Source: Paulinella micropora (taxonomy: Eukaryota > Cercozoa > Imbricatea > Euglyphida). Taken from it: a stretch of 23,009 nucleotides of DNA. Below the pieces are notes generated by a model, which searched no databases, was not told where the DNA came from, and was given only the letters and a program-made list of their open reading frames with translations. Where the stretch lies: positions 151,700 through 174,708 of the forward strand of contig BJOX01000354.1 in the NCBI GenBank assembly GCA_009731375.1. The letters are read 5' to 3'. Positions within the stretch are counted from its first letter, which is position 1. Each line of letters starts with the position of its first letter. Both the position numbers and the translations under genes were made by a program. This document shows, piece after piece, positions 1 through 8,894 of the stretch.

Positions 1-4
1 CAAC

Positions 5-93
<89 letters not shown>
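1..93. repeat. (ATT)n microsatellite
   Basis: Nearly perfect trinucleotide tract from about base 5. It runs into a short non-repeat stretch (94-123) and then a 10-base gap. The tract is truncated by the window edge, so its true length is unknown. Confidence 0.95.
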
Positions 94-94
<1 letters not shown>

Positions 95-123
95 AGCCCA
101 ATGGCCTCAAGGCGTTAAACTGT

Positions 124-133
124 NNNNNNNNNN
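124..133. other. Assembly gap (10 N)
   Basis: Ten undetermined bases. The short fixed length looks like a placeholder between contigs, so the distance between the two flanking (ATT)n tracts is unreliable. Confidence 0.95.
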
Positions 134-205
134 CAAGGGTATTGGAGGCTTATGCCCGTTGAGGATATGCCATTAGCTGCATCAGTACGCCTCAGATATA
201 GTAAA

Positions 206-328
<123 letters not shown>

Positions 329-474
329 CTGTAGTATTATTACATATATTAAATACTAGTATCAGTATTATTATACTATTAATATTATAAGCAGTAAAAT
401 TTTATTATTATTAATATTACAGTTCAACTTTCACTTATTAATATTATTAATGTAATTCAAGTCAAAGTCGAAAT

Positions 475-571
475 CCGACCACTAATTTGATTTCCGACCA
501 TTAATCAAATATCTGACAATTAATTAGATTTCTGACCACTAATCAGTCAAAATCTGAACACTAAATCAAAT
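475..571. repeat. 19-bp degenerate tandem repeat, 5 units
   Basis: The word CCGACC/CTGACA/CTGACC/CTGAAC followed by an ACTAATCAAAT-like segment recurs at 475, 494, 513, 532 and 554, a period of 19 bp with a final step of 22. The units differ by several substitutions each, so the array is old. It lies directly against the 3' end of the minus-strand reading frame at 561-992. No function is visible. Confidence 0.75.
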
Positions 572-992
572 TTGATTGGAAGTTTTGCCACTTGAATGTC
601 CACAGTAATAGACGGTCCGTCCTACCGCCTGCCAGCGAGAACAAGCCCCCTTGGGTACGGTTTGCACACTTGTGAGGTATGATCTTCATTTCTTTAACCA
701 AGGTGGTGTTCGAGTGAACTTTGTAGAACAAGGTTGAGGTGACGTTGAATTCATCGAGTTCGCTTTCAAAGTTCGGATGCAATGCAGAAGACTTCTTGCC
801 TTTGCGTTGGTTGTTGTTGTAGGCCCCTTGCTTTGTTGGTTGGGGTTTTTTCTGAGAGGGGAGTTGTAGCCCACTTAGTAGTGCAGTCATTTTGGTAGCT
901 GTCACTTCTGTGGCATCTCCTTACTCTTGTTGTTTCCTCGCCTTAGTTTGTCGAGGGATTTGCTTGTTTCTAGTTCCTGCTTGAGAATTCAT
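561..992 (-). pseudogene. Interrupted reading frame, unknown product
   Basis: On the minus strand an ATG at 992-990 opens a frame of 23 residues rich in Gln, Arg and Lys (it starts MNSQAGTRNK). The frame hits TAA, then stays open for 119 more codons to a stop at 561. Codons just after the interruption begin with GTG (905); the first internal ATG lies a few codons further on. The product would be basic and Asn/Gln/Lys-rich near its N-terminus, with no signal peptide, membrane segment or catalytic motif that I recognise. The DNA has more balanced base composition than its surroundings. A GTAAG at the stop could be a splice donor, so this might be an exon and not a broken gene. It may also be a chance frame. 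Confidence 0.25.
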
Positions 993-1932
993 GGCTGTAA
1001 CACGGTAAGGACAGATAAACAGCTGTATTCGACTTAAATTTACAGTAGTGAGTAAGTCAGAGGGTCAGGCTGTCAACTTAGACAGCTCGTCGCCTCTTGC
1101 ATTTTATTGAATAAAAATAAACTTGAAAGTCTAACTGCTTATTTTTTATCTATGTAGTACTTGAATTGGTCTCCGTCTGATTAGCCAAATCCTTTGTTGA
1201 CCTGACCGGTTGTATTACTTTTAACACTTGCAGTTGTGGGTAATAAAAATATCTCCGTTCCACAAGACTGCATATTAAAGTAATAGTTTGCTTGTATACA
1301 GTTAGTAAAAGGAAGGCAGGATCACTGCCATAGTCGTCTACAAGCCTGAGTTGCAAGTATTCTATTAAAACAGTGCCGCGCCGCCCTTGCTTAAAAAAAC
1401 AGATATATTACTTACTATATCTGTTATCCATTTATTACCACACTCCCCCTGATGAAGTTACATTCACACTCAGGCTTCAGCAGCTAGTAAGCTTACTTAC
1501 TTTTTTTACTTAATCAGACTTGACTTCACGGTTACCGCCGCAATGATTGACAATGCACCGGCCGGCCGTGGCCGCCGCCCGAATCATAACATTAGTTAAA
1601 TAGTAAATAGTCACCCTCTGTGAAGAGAATTTCATTCATCAAGGTTTATTTTTATTACTACTGTAAACAACACGATCATAGTTAGTACTGAGATGATACT
1701 ACTAATACTATCTACTAATTGTTCAAAAAGGGTGTAACATAGGCAGTGTGGAAGAATCAACTCGAGTCATAACAAGTAGAAATCCGAGGCTCTGCATGTA
1801 TGAAATACTAGTATGCTATGCAGTAAGACATTCGAACAGCCTTGATCGGCACTGTGACTGCAGGACCATGCAAGGACATCACTAATTAGTTCCTAACGTC
1901 CTCAACAGTCAAATGAAAGTTGCCTCACTTTG
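993..1932. other. Complex sequence without recognised feature
   Basis: Mixed-composition, non-tandem DNA. Frames are short on both strands and none shows a recognisable protein. I see no tRNA, rRNA or LTR signature. There is a GC-rich patch at about 1547-1580 (CCGGCCGGCC-type words) in otherwise AT-rich DNA. This is one of the longest non-repetitive stretches in the window and could hold intronic or regulatory DNA, but nothing supports a specific call. Confidence 0.5.
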
Positions 1933-2060
1933 AAATCGTCTTTCTCAATCACTTGAGATCAACAAAAGAGCTGAGTACATCACTTGAAAGCCTTTGTCAT
2001 GGGCTTTTGAGCGATGGCTTCAGACTTGTTGTAGGCTTGTGTCTCAACGGAGAACGATTT
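1933..2060. mobile_element. Imperfect palindrome (foldback/MITE-like)
   Basis: The left arm starts AAATCGTC (1933) and the right arm ends AACGATTT (2060). The arms pair with interruptions through CAACAA/TTGTTG, CTGA/TCAG and CATC/GATG blocks to an inner stem of CTTGAAAGCC against GGGCTTTTGAG around 1998. There is no open frame and no obvious target-site duplication. The palindromic architecture and the word CTTGAAA near the centre resemble the elements at 3172-3385 and 20904-21092, so I group all three as one diverged family by inference. Confidence 0.5.
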
Positions 2061-2218
2061 AGATAGAAGTTGGATCATGTTGCATCTCGAAAGTCGTACT
2101 AGTAGTCACAGTTAAACAGCCATGGGTCGCAGTGCTCGTGACTGTGGGCAAGTCAACTGGACGCTGCTGTAGGCTTTTAGTCGCTGCTGTGTAGGTGTGC
2201 TTACAATGTGAGAAATTG

Positions 2219-2362
2219 TTTTATCGGTCACCTCCACAAAACGTGGTCAGGTTACCGATAAAACTACATACGCGGCGGCGCGCCAAATTTTGACGTGTTT
2301 TGCGGGCTCGCCGGCCCGGCTCGCCCGCAAAACACGTCAAATTTGTGGCTAGCCGCATAATA
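2219..2362 (+). mobile_element. GC-rich double-hairpin repeat, copy 1
   Basis: Two consecutive hairpins. Hairpin 1 (about 2219-2263) pairs TTTTATCGGT with ACCGATAAAA. Hairpin 2 has an inner stem of about 22 bp (2285-2307 with 2323-2344, one bulge) around a loop containing the GCCGGC palindrome. Its outer stem pairs GCGGC with GCCGC at 2354. The arms read GACGTGTTTTGCGGGC and its complement. No coding capacity. This is the best-preserved palindrome of the four copies and a strong GC island in AT-rich DNA. Confidence 0.8.
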
Positions 2363-2750
2363 TACGATTATCATTCTATCGTCAGACTGAGTCAGTGATC
2401 CCTTCCTCGTATTACCTAGTTTATCATGCCACTGCTACTCACTATTAACTACAACTTTTTACGTTGAAAATTTAATAAATTTATACTCAGGAGGCAATTT
2501 TACGAACTCTTTATTTATGTGTAAGTTGATAATTTTGTAGTATTGCATGTTTCGGACGATATGTGACGTCGGGGACTTGAGTGCAAATAAGGAAACGAGA
2601 AGTTTCTACTCCTTGAGTTAATAATACTTACCATGAACAAGGACTTGAAGCATTTTTTGTTGTTGTTGTTTTTTTTTCTTCTCCCTCAGTCAGCTTTTGC
2701 GTCCACAGTTTTGTGTCCGACATCGATCCTGAGAAAGAGCTAAGAGATAT
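2363..2750. other. AT-rich spacer without recognised feature
   Basis: Interior of the candidate foldback element. AT-rich, no tandem repeat, no credible reading frame. A T-run at 2669-2678 lies near the right side. Confidence 0.5.
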
Positions 2751-2910
2751 TCTACACCAACCAGAATTCCGGTGTTTCTGGTGCCACTTTCTGGGGTTTG
2801 CTTCCAGAAAAGCCTGGCCTGTGGTGCCACTTTCTGGGTTTGCTTCCAGAAAAGCCTGGCCTGTGGTGGCCACTTTCACACCCAGAGCCCGGAAATCTGG
2901 GTGTTGTAGA
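2751..2910. mobile_element. Small MITE with inverted ends, copy 1
   Basis: Inverted termini: TCTACACCAACCAGAATTCC at the left pairs imperfectly with GGAAATCTGGGTGTTGTAGA at the right. The interior contains a direct duplication of about 42 bp (starting near 2780 and 2823) whose shared word is GCTTCCAGAAAAGCCTGGCC. The related sequence at 11174-11365 has the same ends and the AAAAGCCTGGCCTGTGGTGC word. It carries no protein, so it would depend on another element's transposase. Confidence 0.65.
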
Positions 2911-3010
2911 GTGAACCTTAGTCAGAACGAAAATGCTTTGAATTCCATGGATCACTGTACTTAATAACTAGGTATTTTTCTCATATATATTTGTATGAGT
3001 TGTATTAGTA

Positions 3011-3135
3011 TATTATGCGGCTAGCCACAAATTTGACGTGTTTTGCGGGCGAGCGGGGCCGGCGAGCCCGCAAGAGACATGCATATGTAGTTTTATCGGT
3101 AACCTGATCACATTTTGTGGAGGTGACCGATAAAA
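3011..3135 (-). mobile_element. GC-rich double-hairpin repeat, copy 2 (inverted)
   Basis: Reverse complement of the 2219-2362 repeat, from TATTATGCGGC at its left edge to CCGATAAAA at 3135. One arm of the large hairpin is altered: the GCCCGCAA word is followed by GAGACATGCATATG and not by the ACACGTCAAATTT arm. The 22-bp stem seen in copy 1 is therefore partly lost. Confidence 0.8.
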
Positions 3136-3171
3136 GTTGTATCAGGACGTGAATGAGTAATTGTTAGTTCT

Positions 3172-3385
3172 TAATTAAATTTCGGTAAGCGCTGACTTCA
3201 ATTGCAAGCGCTTCGATCTCAGCCCATTCTGATGGTTGAAGCTTGTGCCAAAAGCTTACTTGAAAATCCTTGATCGAAAGTTCTGACCAAGGACTTTTGT
3301 CATGGAACCATGGCACAGGCTTAGGAATATGCAAGAACTGGCCGAGGGAGAAACGATGCAGGATATGGTTCGGTGTACTTAAGAA
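3172..3385. mobile_element. Imperfect palindrome (foldback/MITE-like)
   Basis: The arms pair as AAGCTTGTGCCA (3238-3249) with TGGCACAGGCTT (3310-3321) and AAAATCCTTG with CAAGGACTTTT. Outer segments pair weakly out to TTAA/TTAA near 3174 and 3380. The left arm contains AGCGCTTCGATCTCAGCCCA, whose GATCTCAGCC-TTCTGAT words recur in the palindrome at 20904-21092. A 77-codon minus-strand frame across it follows the palindrome and is not taken as a gene. Confidence 0.55.
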
Positions 3386-3585
3386 CTGTGTGAACAAAAT
3401 GTTAGACTAAGTTTTATGCATGTTGTTGCACGTATTGTATTATTTGTGTACTCTTACACACGTGATGATATTTTCTATTAACTTTTATTATTTTATTATA
3501 TTATCATTAGGATATTATATTGACATGCTTCGTTTTTTTTGTTTTTTATTTTTATTTGAAGTAATAGCGTGCATGTCCTCGGTCT

Positions 3586-3590
<5 letters not shown>
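3386..3590. other. AT-rich DNA without recognised feature
   Basis: T-rich and irregular, with no tandem period longer than two and no supported coding sequence. It leads directly into a (TA)n tract. Confidence 0.5.
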
Positions 3591-3652
<62 letters not shown>

Positions 3653-3675
3653 GGTATATGTCAGCAAATGGCTGC

Positions 3676-3708
<33 letters not shown>

Positions 3709-3722
3709 GATATATATATATT
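3591..3722. repeat. (TA)n, (AAT)n, (TA)n compound microsatellite
   Basis: (TA)n at 3591-3628 changes without interruption into (AAT)n to 3652. A 25-base island follows, containing CAGCAAATGGCTGC, and then interrupted (TA)n to 3722. Long pure TA tracts are self-complementary and prone to cruciform formation and length change. Confidence 0.9.
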
Positions 3723-3944
3723 GCTGCACGAATCTAGCAAACATGTGTAGGCACATGCTCTTTCCTTTCCTTTCCTTTCCGTTGCCTGCACTCTGGCTCC
3801 GACAGTGCCTTGGTCAAGGGGGCGCCGGCCTAGACTTGCTGCACAGGGCAAAGAGAGTGGTGTGCCATGGGGCGAAGCTAGGGACAGTGGGATGGGAAAA
3901 GCTAGAAAAAATGTGGTCTGAGGGGAGGCAGGCGTTGGAAAAGA
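3723..3944. other. Unassigned island between microsatellites
   Basis: About 220 bp of complex sequence containing (CCTTT)4 at 3762-3781 and a GC-rich middle. A frame stays open but continues into the polypurine repeat on both strands, so it is not evidence of a gene. No similarity recognised. Confidence 0.5.
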
Positions 3945-4370
3945 TGGATAGATAGATAGATATATAGATAGATAGATAGATAGATAGATGAGTGGAGTGC
4001 GGTGTCTGTCGAGAAAAAAAGAAAGAGAAAGAAAGAGAGAGAGAGAGAGAGAGAGATAGAGAGAGAGAGATAGAGAGAAAGAAAGAAAGAAGGGAGGGAA
4101 AGGAAAGAGAAGGGAAGGGAAGGGAAGGGAAGAGACGGGAAGGGAAGGAAAGGGAAGGGAAGGAAGGGAAAGGAAAGGAAGAAAGAAAGAAAGAAAGGAA
4201 GGAAGAAAGAAGGAAGGAAGGAAGGAAGAAGAAAGGAAGGAAGGAAGGAAGAAGAAAGGCAGGAAGGAAGGAAGGAAGAAAGGCAGGAAGAAAAAAAGAA
4301 AGGAAGGAAGGAAGGAAGGAAGGAAGGAAGGAAGAAAGGCAGGGAGGAAGGAAGGAAGAAAGGCAGGAAG
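3945..4370. repeat. GATA tract followed by ~360-bp polypurine tract
   Basis: (GATA)n at 3945-3989 is followed, after a short island, by an almost uninterrupted purine strand (about 4010-4370) of GAAA, GA, GGGAA and GGAA blocks with occasional C or T. The block order is layered: GA-rich, then GGGAA-rich, then GAAA, then GGAA/GAA. Its poly-Ser/Phe/Leu and Arg/Glu/Lys reading frames are repeat translations. Long homopurine tracts with mirror symmetry can form intramolecular triplexes. Confidence 0.95.
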
Positions 4371-4379
4371 ACCTCGCCC

Positions 4380-4425
4380 ATGAAATACATCGAGTTGTGC
4401 GGGATATGGGAAGTCTATATATGTA

Positions 4426-4467
<42 letters not shown>

Positions 4468-4612
4468 AAATACATCGAGTTGTGCGGGACGTGGGAAGTC
4501 TCTTGTATATATATATATATATATATACATATAATCATAAATAATCATAATGAAAATGATAATGATGACAATGATGATGATGATAATGATGATGATACTA
4601 TGGTTTCTTCTA
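4380..4612. repeat. Duplicated 38-bp core with (TA)n and GATGAT tract
   Basis: A core, GAAATACATCGAGTTGTGCG followed by GGA-TGGGAAGTCT, occurs at 4380-4414 and again at 4467-4503. Each copy is followed by (TA)n. The sequence then becomes irregular ATAATCATAA and (GAT/AAT)n to 4600. The duplicated unit includes both core and microsatellite, like the larger composite arrays elsewhere in the window. Confidence 0.8.
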
Positions 4613-4663
4613 ATTATGTGTGAATAAGTAGACAGACAGACAGAAAATGCAAAATAGATTAAG

Positions 4664-4828
4664 TAGTTAGGTAGGTAGGTAGGTAAGTAAATAGAAAAGT
4701 AGGTAGGTAAGTATGTAGGTAAGTAGGGTAGGTAGGTGCGTAGGTAGGCAGTAGGTAGGTACGTAAGTAGGTAGGTAGGTAAGTAGGTAGGTAGGTGAGT
4801 AGGTAGGCAGTAGGTAGGTAGGTAGGTA
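4664..4828. repeat. (GTAG)n microsatellite
   Basis: Interrupted (GTAG)n with GTAA, GTGC and GCAG variants. A short (GACA)n run precedes it at 4631-4643. From 4829 to 4925 the sequence is unassigned and AT-rich. Confidence 0.9.
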
Positions 4829-4925
4829 AGATCGCAACGGGGTAGGTACATCGACAGAGACAGATAAAGGAAACATTTTTTAAAAGTAGTTAGCTATAGG
4901 TACACATCAATAGATAGAATTTTTT

Positions 4926-5072
4926 AACGGTGATATCACCTCCACAAAATGTGGCCAGGTTACCGATAAAACCACATATGCGGCGCGCCAAATTTGACGT
5001 GTTTTGCGGGCTCGTCGGCCCGGCCCGGCTCGCCCGCAAAAAACGTCAAAATTTGTGGCTAGCCGCATAATA
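4926..5072 (+). mobile_element. GC-rich double-hairpin repeat, copy 3
   Basis: Same order as copy 1: CACCTCCACAAAATGTGG, then GGTTACCGATAAAA, then the GCGGCGCGCC arm, then GACGTGTTTTGCGGGCTCG, a GGCCCGGCC loop, and the complementary arm ending AGCCGCATAATA. The first stem has lost its outer left arm (GGTGATATCACC replaces TTATCGGTCACC). Solitary, with a TGTA microsatellite starting about 25 bp downstream, so it does not need a partner copy to persist. Confidence 0.85.
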
Positions 5073-5097
5073 CCACACACACCGATAGACAGATATG

Positions 5098-5384
5098 TGT
5101 ATGTATGTATGTATGTATGTATGTACGTACACGTACGTATGTATGTATGTATGTATCTATGTCTATCTGTATGTCTGTCGTGTATGTATGTATGTATGTA
5201 TGCAGTTCAACTGCTTTGCCGCGCATAGTCAAAAAACACCAAAATCGTATGTGTGTACGTATGAATGCATCTATGTATGTATGTACGTATGTATGCATGT
5301 ATGTATGTATGTATGTATGTAAGTGTGTCAGTATGAATGTATGTTTGTCTGTATGTCTGTATTTATGTATGTATGTATGTATTT
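5098..5384. repeat. (TGTA)n microsatellite with islands
   Basis: TGTA tract with TGTC, CGTA and TGCA variants, broken by a 50-bp island at about 5203-5250 (CAGTTCAACTGCTTTGCC onward). The Met-Tyr-Val-Cys reading frames are repeat translations in all three frames. Confidence 0.95.
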
Positions 5385-5416
5385 ACGGGCTTAGAGCGTT
5401 GACCAGATAGATAGAT

Positions 5417-5448
<32 letters not shown>

Positions 5449-5640
5449 GTAGATAGATAGACAGACATATACATATATATATATTATATATTATATATTA
5501 TATATATATATACATATACAGCTTAGGAGGCGGTATGGAAGAAAGAAAGGAAGGTATGTATGTATGTATGTATGTATGTATGTATGTACGGGCTTGCTGA
5601 AATAACTAGCCTCTATCTATCTATCTATCTATCTATCTAG

Positions 5641-5690
<50 letters not shown>

Positions 5691-5691
5691 C
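5385..5691. repeat. GATA / TA / TGTA / TATC compound tract
   Basis: (GATA)n at 5406-5460, (TA)n with TATTATA words to 5518, an island with GGAGGCGGTATGG, (TGTA)n at 5553-5587, and (CTAT)n at 5611-5690. The word ACGGGCTT occurs just before both the GATA and TATC sub-tracts (5389 and 5588). The tetranucleotide reads GATA on the left and TATC on the right, so the region is partly self-complementary. Confidence 0.9.
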
Positions 5692-5988
5692 GTTCACCAG
5701 CTCAAACCCCAGTACCATCTATGTAATTATATTGTATGTATGCATGTATGTACGTACGCATGTATGTCTGTATGTATATATGTATGTATACTAGCATCGT
5801 CAACCAGCTCCAACTCTACCAGTGGCATCTATGTAATTATCTTGCATGTATGTATGTATGTACGTATGCATGCATGTATGTATATATGTACGTATGCATG
5901 CATGTATGTATGTATGTATGTCTGTGTGTGTGTACATGCATCGTCAACCAGCTCCAACCCCAGTACTGTCATGTATGTAATTACAGTG

Positions 5989-6036
<48 letters not shown>

Positions 6037-7410
6037 CTTATGTATGAAAAAGATCACCAACCAGCCTTCAACCCCAATACTGGCATCTATGTTATTATAT
6101 TGTATGTATGTATGTACGTATGCATGCATGTATGTATGTATGTATGTATGTATGTATACAAGCATCGTCAACCAACTCCATCTCTACTACTGGCATCTAT
6201 GTAATTATATTGTATGTATGTATGTACGAATGTATGTATGTATGTATGTATGTATGTATGTATGTATGTATACTAGCATCGTCAACCAAATCCATCTCTA
6301 CTACTGGCATCTATGTAATTATCTTGCATGCATGTATGTATGTACGTATGCATGCATGTGTGTATGTCTGTGTGTGTGTACATGCATCATCAACCAGCTC
6401 CAACCCCAGTACTGTCATGTATGTAATTACAGTATATATATATATGTATGTATGTATGTACTTATGTATGAAAAATATCACCAACCAGCCTTCCCAATAC
6501 TGGCATCTATGTTATTATATTGTATGTATGTATGTACGTATGCATGCATGTATGTATGTATGTATGTATGTATGTATGCATACTAGCATCGTCAACCAAC
6601 TCCATCTCTACTACTGGCATCTATGTAATTATCTTGTATGCATGTATGTACGAATGTACGTATGCATGTATGTATGTATGTATGTAGTGTATGTATGTCT
6701 AGTATCGTCAACCAACTCCATCTCTACTACTGGCATCTATGTAATTATATTGTATGAATGTATGTACGAATGTATGTATGTATGTATGTATACTAGCATC
6801 GTCAACCAACTCCATCTCTATGTAATTATATTGTATGTATGTATGTACGAATGTATGTATGTATGTACGAATGTATGTATGTATGTATGTATGCATGTAT
6901 GTATGTATGTATGTAAGTATGTATGTATGTATACTAGCATCGTCAACCAACTCCATCTCTACTACTGGCATCTATGTAATTATATTGTATGTATGTATGT
7001 ACGAATGTATGTATGTATGTATATGTATGTGTATGTAAGTATGTATGTATGTATGTATGTAAGTATGTAAGTATGTATACTAGCATCGTCAACCAACTCC
7101 ATGTATGTATGTATGTATGTATGTATGTATGTATGTATGTATGTATGTCTAGCATCGTCAACCAACTCCATTTCTACTACTGGCATCTATGTAATTACAT
7201 TGTATGTATGTATGTACGAATGTACGTATGTATGTATGTATGTACGAATGTATGTATGTAAGTATGCATGTGTGTGTGTATGTATGTGTGTATGCATGTA
7301 TGTATGTATGTATGTAAGTATGTATGTATGTATGTATGTGTCTGTATGTATGTATGTATGTATGTATGTATGTATACTGAAACCATCAACAAGCTCCAAC
7401 TTTACTCTAT
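5692..7410 (+). repeat. Composite array: 15 cores embedded in (TGTA)n
   Basis: A core resembling AGCATCGTCAACCAACTCCA, then CTACTGGCATCTATGTAATT and ATATTG, recurs at about 5692, 5791, 5939, 6051, 6160, 6273, 6385, 6476, 6583, 6699, 6793, 6934, 7080, 7149 and 7381. All copies are in the same orientation, separated by 40-140 bp of (TGTA)n with CGTA and TGCA variants. Some copies (6793, 7080, 7381) are internally deleted. A subtype ends in CAGTACTGTCATGTATG followed by ATTACAGT and (TA)n (5939, 6385). Another reads CACCAACCAGCCTT (6051, 6476). Subtype order shows a larger duplicated block. No protein or RNA gene is supported. Confidence 0.9.
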
Positions 7411-7531
7411 GTCTGTCTGTATGTATGTATGTATGTAAGTGTATGTATGCGTGTTTGAATGTATGCACACACACAATCACACACACACACACACACAGAC
7501 ACACACACACACACTCATATATACACACATA

Positions 7532-7565
<34 letters not shown>

Positions 7566-7575
7566 CATACATATG

Positions 7576-7640
<65 letters not shown>

Positions 7641-7664
7641 CTCTCTCTCTGTCTCTCTCTCTCT
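7411..7664. repeat. (TGTA)n, (CA)n, (TA)n, (CT)n compound microsatellite
   Basis: TGTA to about 7463, (CA)n to 7515, (TA)n with TACA variants from 7528 to 7636, then (CT)n ending at a gap edge. The serial change of motif is typical of neighbouring SSR growth. The length across the gap is unknown. Confidence 0.95.
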
Positions 7665-7871
7665 NNNNNNNNNNNNNNNNNNNNNNNNNNNNNNNNNNNN
7701 NNNNNNNNNNNNNNNNNNNNNNNNNNNNNNNNNNNNNNNNNNNNNNNNNNNNNNNNNNNNNNNNNNNNNNNNNNNNNNNNNNNNNNNNNNNNNNNNNNNN
7801 NNNNNNNNNNNNNNNNNNNNNNNNNNNNNNNNNNNNNNNNNNNNNNNNNNNNNNNNNNNNNNNNNNNNNNN
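7665..7871. other. Assembly gap (207 N)
   Basis: Undetermined bases between (CT)n on the left and (TA)n on the right. The frames that read through it consist of X residues and repeats and are not genes. Confidence 0.98.
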
Positions 7872-7925
<54 letters not shown>

Positions 7926-7980
7926 GTTTCGCTCGCTGTTTTACGGGACTGTCTCCGGCCGTCTCCAACATCTAACAGGC

Positions 7981-8023
<43 letters not shown>

Positions 8024-8034
8024 ATATATATCAT
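7872..8034. repeat. (TA)n flanking a 60-bp island
   Basis: (TA)n at 7872-7922 and 7983-8018 encloses an island with ACCTGTT at its left end and AACAGGCGGT at its right. These form a short imperfect inverted repeat. The interior has CGGGACTGTCTCCGGCCGTC. It could be a tiny insertion into (TA)n or a conserved core like those in the other arrays; only one copy is seen here. Confidence 0.6.
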
Positions 8035-8093
8035 AATATACATATTTACATGTATGCATAATCAATTTCTATCCATTTTGATAGATGAATTAT

Positions 8094-8229
8094 AGGTAGG
8101 TAGGTAGGTAGGTAGATCGATAGATAGATAGGTAGGTAGGTAGGTAGGTAGGTGGGTAGGTAGGTAGGTGGGTAGGTAGGTAGGTAGGTAGGTAGGTAGA
8201 TAGGTAGATAGACAGATAGGTAGATAGAC

Positions 8230-8298
<69 letters not shown>

Positions 8299-8306
8299 GA
8301 ATAGAC
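8094..8306. repeat. (GTAG)n to (GATA)n compound microsatellite
   Basis: GTAG units with GTGG variants grade into pure GATA from about 8229. The gradual motif change suggests point substitution followed by expansion of the new motif. Confidence 0.95.
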
Positions 8307-8356
8307 AGATAGTATAGATAGACTTACCTTCAAATTATTTGCATGACAAAGTCACA

Positions 8357-8402
8357 AAAAAAAAGAAAAAAAAAGGAAGAAGACGAAGAAGAAGAAGAAG
8401 AA

Positions 8403-8461
<59 letters not shown>

Positions 8462-8496
8462 AGAAGAAGAAGGGGGAGGACGAGGAGGAGGAGGAG

Positions 8497-8553
<57 letters not shown>
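8357..8553. repeat. Polypurine (GAA)n, (GGA)n, (GA)n tract
   Basis: An uninterrupted purine strand of about 195 bp apart from rare C: A-rich start, (GAA)n, (GGA)n and (GA)n. The Arg-, Glu- and Leu/Phe-rich frames come from this repeat. It is a candidate triplex-forming sequence. Confidence 0.95.
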
Positions 8554-8555
<2 letters not shown>

Positions 8556-8826
8556 CATACAGGCTTGCTTGAGTCGCGTGGGGCTTTGACAGGCGACGCG
8601 TCAGGCGACTAGGCCACAAAGACAAAGATGGTGGAAAAATAGGCAGAAAAAACAAGGAATTTTGGCATTGAGGACACTGCCCTAACGCAAATATTTGCGG
8701 AAATTCCAAAAAAAAAATTATATCAGCATCACAATCGAGTCTGGGGCTAGCCACGCTGCAAATATGAGCTCCCAACTCCTGGTTCCCACAAAACCATGAG
8801 TTATGGGGACAGGGACAAAGCAAAAA
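8554..8826. other. Unassigned complex island
   Basis: About 270 bp of non-tandem DNA with words such as GCGACGCGTCAGGCGAC and CAAATATTTGCGG. No recognised protein, tRNA or TIR pair. A short GATA tract follows at 8827-8862. Confidence 0.5.
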
Positions 8827-8894
8827 TAGATAGATCGATCGATAGATAGATAGATAGATAGAAAAGAGGTAGGACACATATCATTTCCCCATCA

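Larger units (their letters stand above)
2219..3135. mobile_element. Candidate ~917-bp element with long terminal inverted repeats
   Basis: The two GC-rich hairpin repeats at 2219-2362 and 3011-3135 face each other in opposite orientation. Each has TTTTATCGGT at its outer edge and TATTATGCGGC at its inner edge. They could be the ~125-145 bp inverted termini of one non-autonomous foldback transposon whose interior (2363-3010) has no transposase frame and carries a smaller MITE at 2751-2910. Alternatively they are two independent insertions of a ~145-bp MITE, because the same repeat occurs singly at 4926-5072 and 8895-9036. A target-site duplication is not clear. Confidence 0.45.

Noticed and set aside
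2713-2964. 83-codon frames on both strands over 2628-2964
   Set aside because: The repeated protein segment reflects the 42-bp direct duplication inside a MITE, open on both strands.
3164-3397. 77-codon minus-strand frame as a small protein gene
   Set aside because: It coincides with an imperfect palindrome family member and shows no recognisable domain.
3552-4851. Long minus-strand frames of 328 and 345 codons rich in Ser, Leu, Phe, Tyr and Pro
   Set aside because: They are translations of TA, GATA, GGAA/GAAA and GTAG repeats, open in several frames at once, with no domain.
5004-5228. Frame beginning in Arg/Pro/Ala-rich sequence
   Set aside because: The GC-rich part is the hairpin repeat and the rest is TGTA microsatellite.
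5692-7410. CRISPR-like array (regular cores with spacers)
   Set aside because: The conserved parts are the cores and the spacers are one microsatellite, the reverse of CRISPR logic. Spacing is irregular, and the context is eukaryotic with no cas genes.
7101-8065. Frames of about 300 codons across 7101-8065
   Set aside because: They consist of TGTA, CA and TA repeats plus a 207-base gap translated as X.
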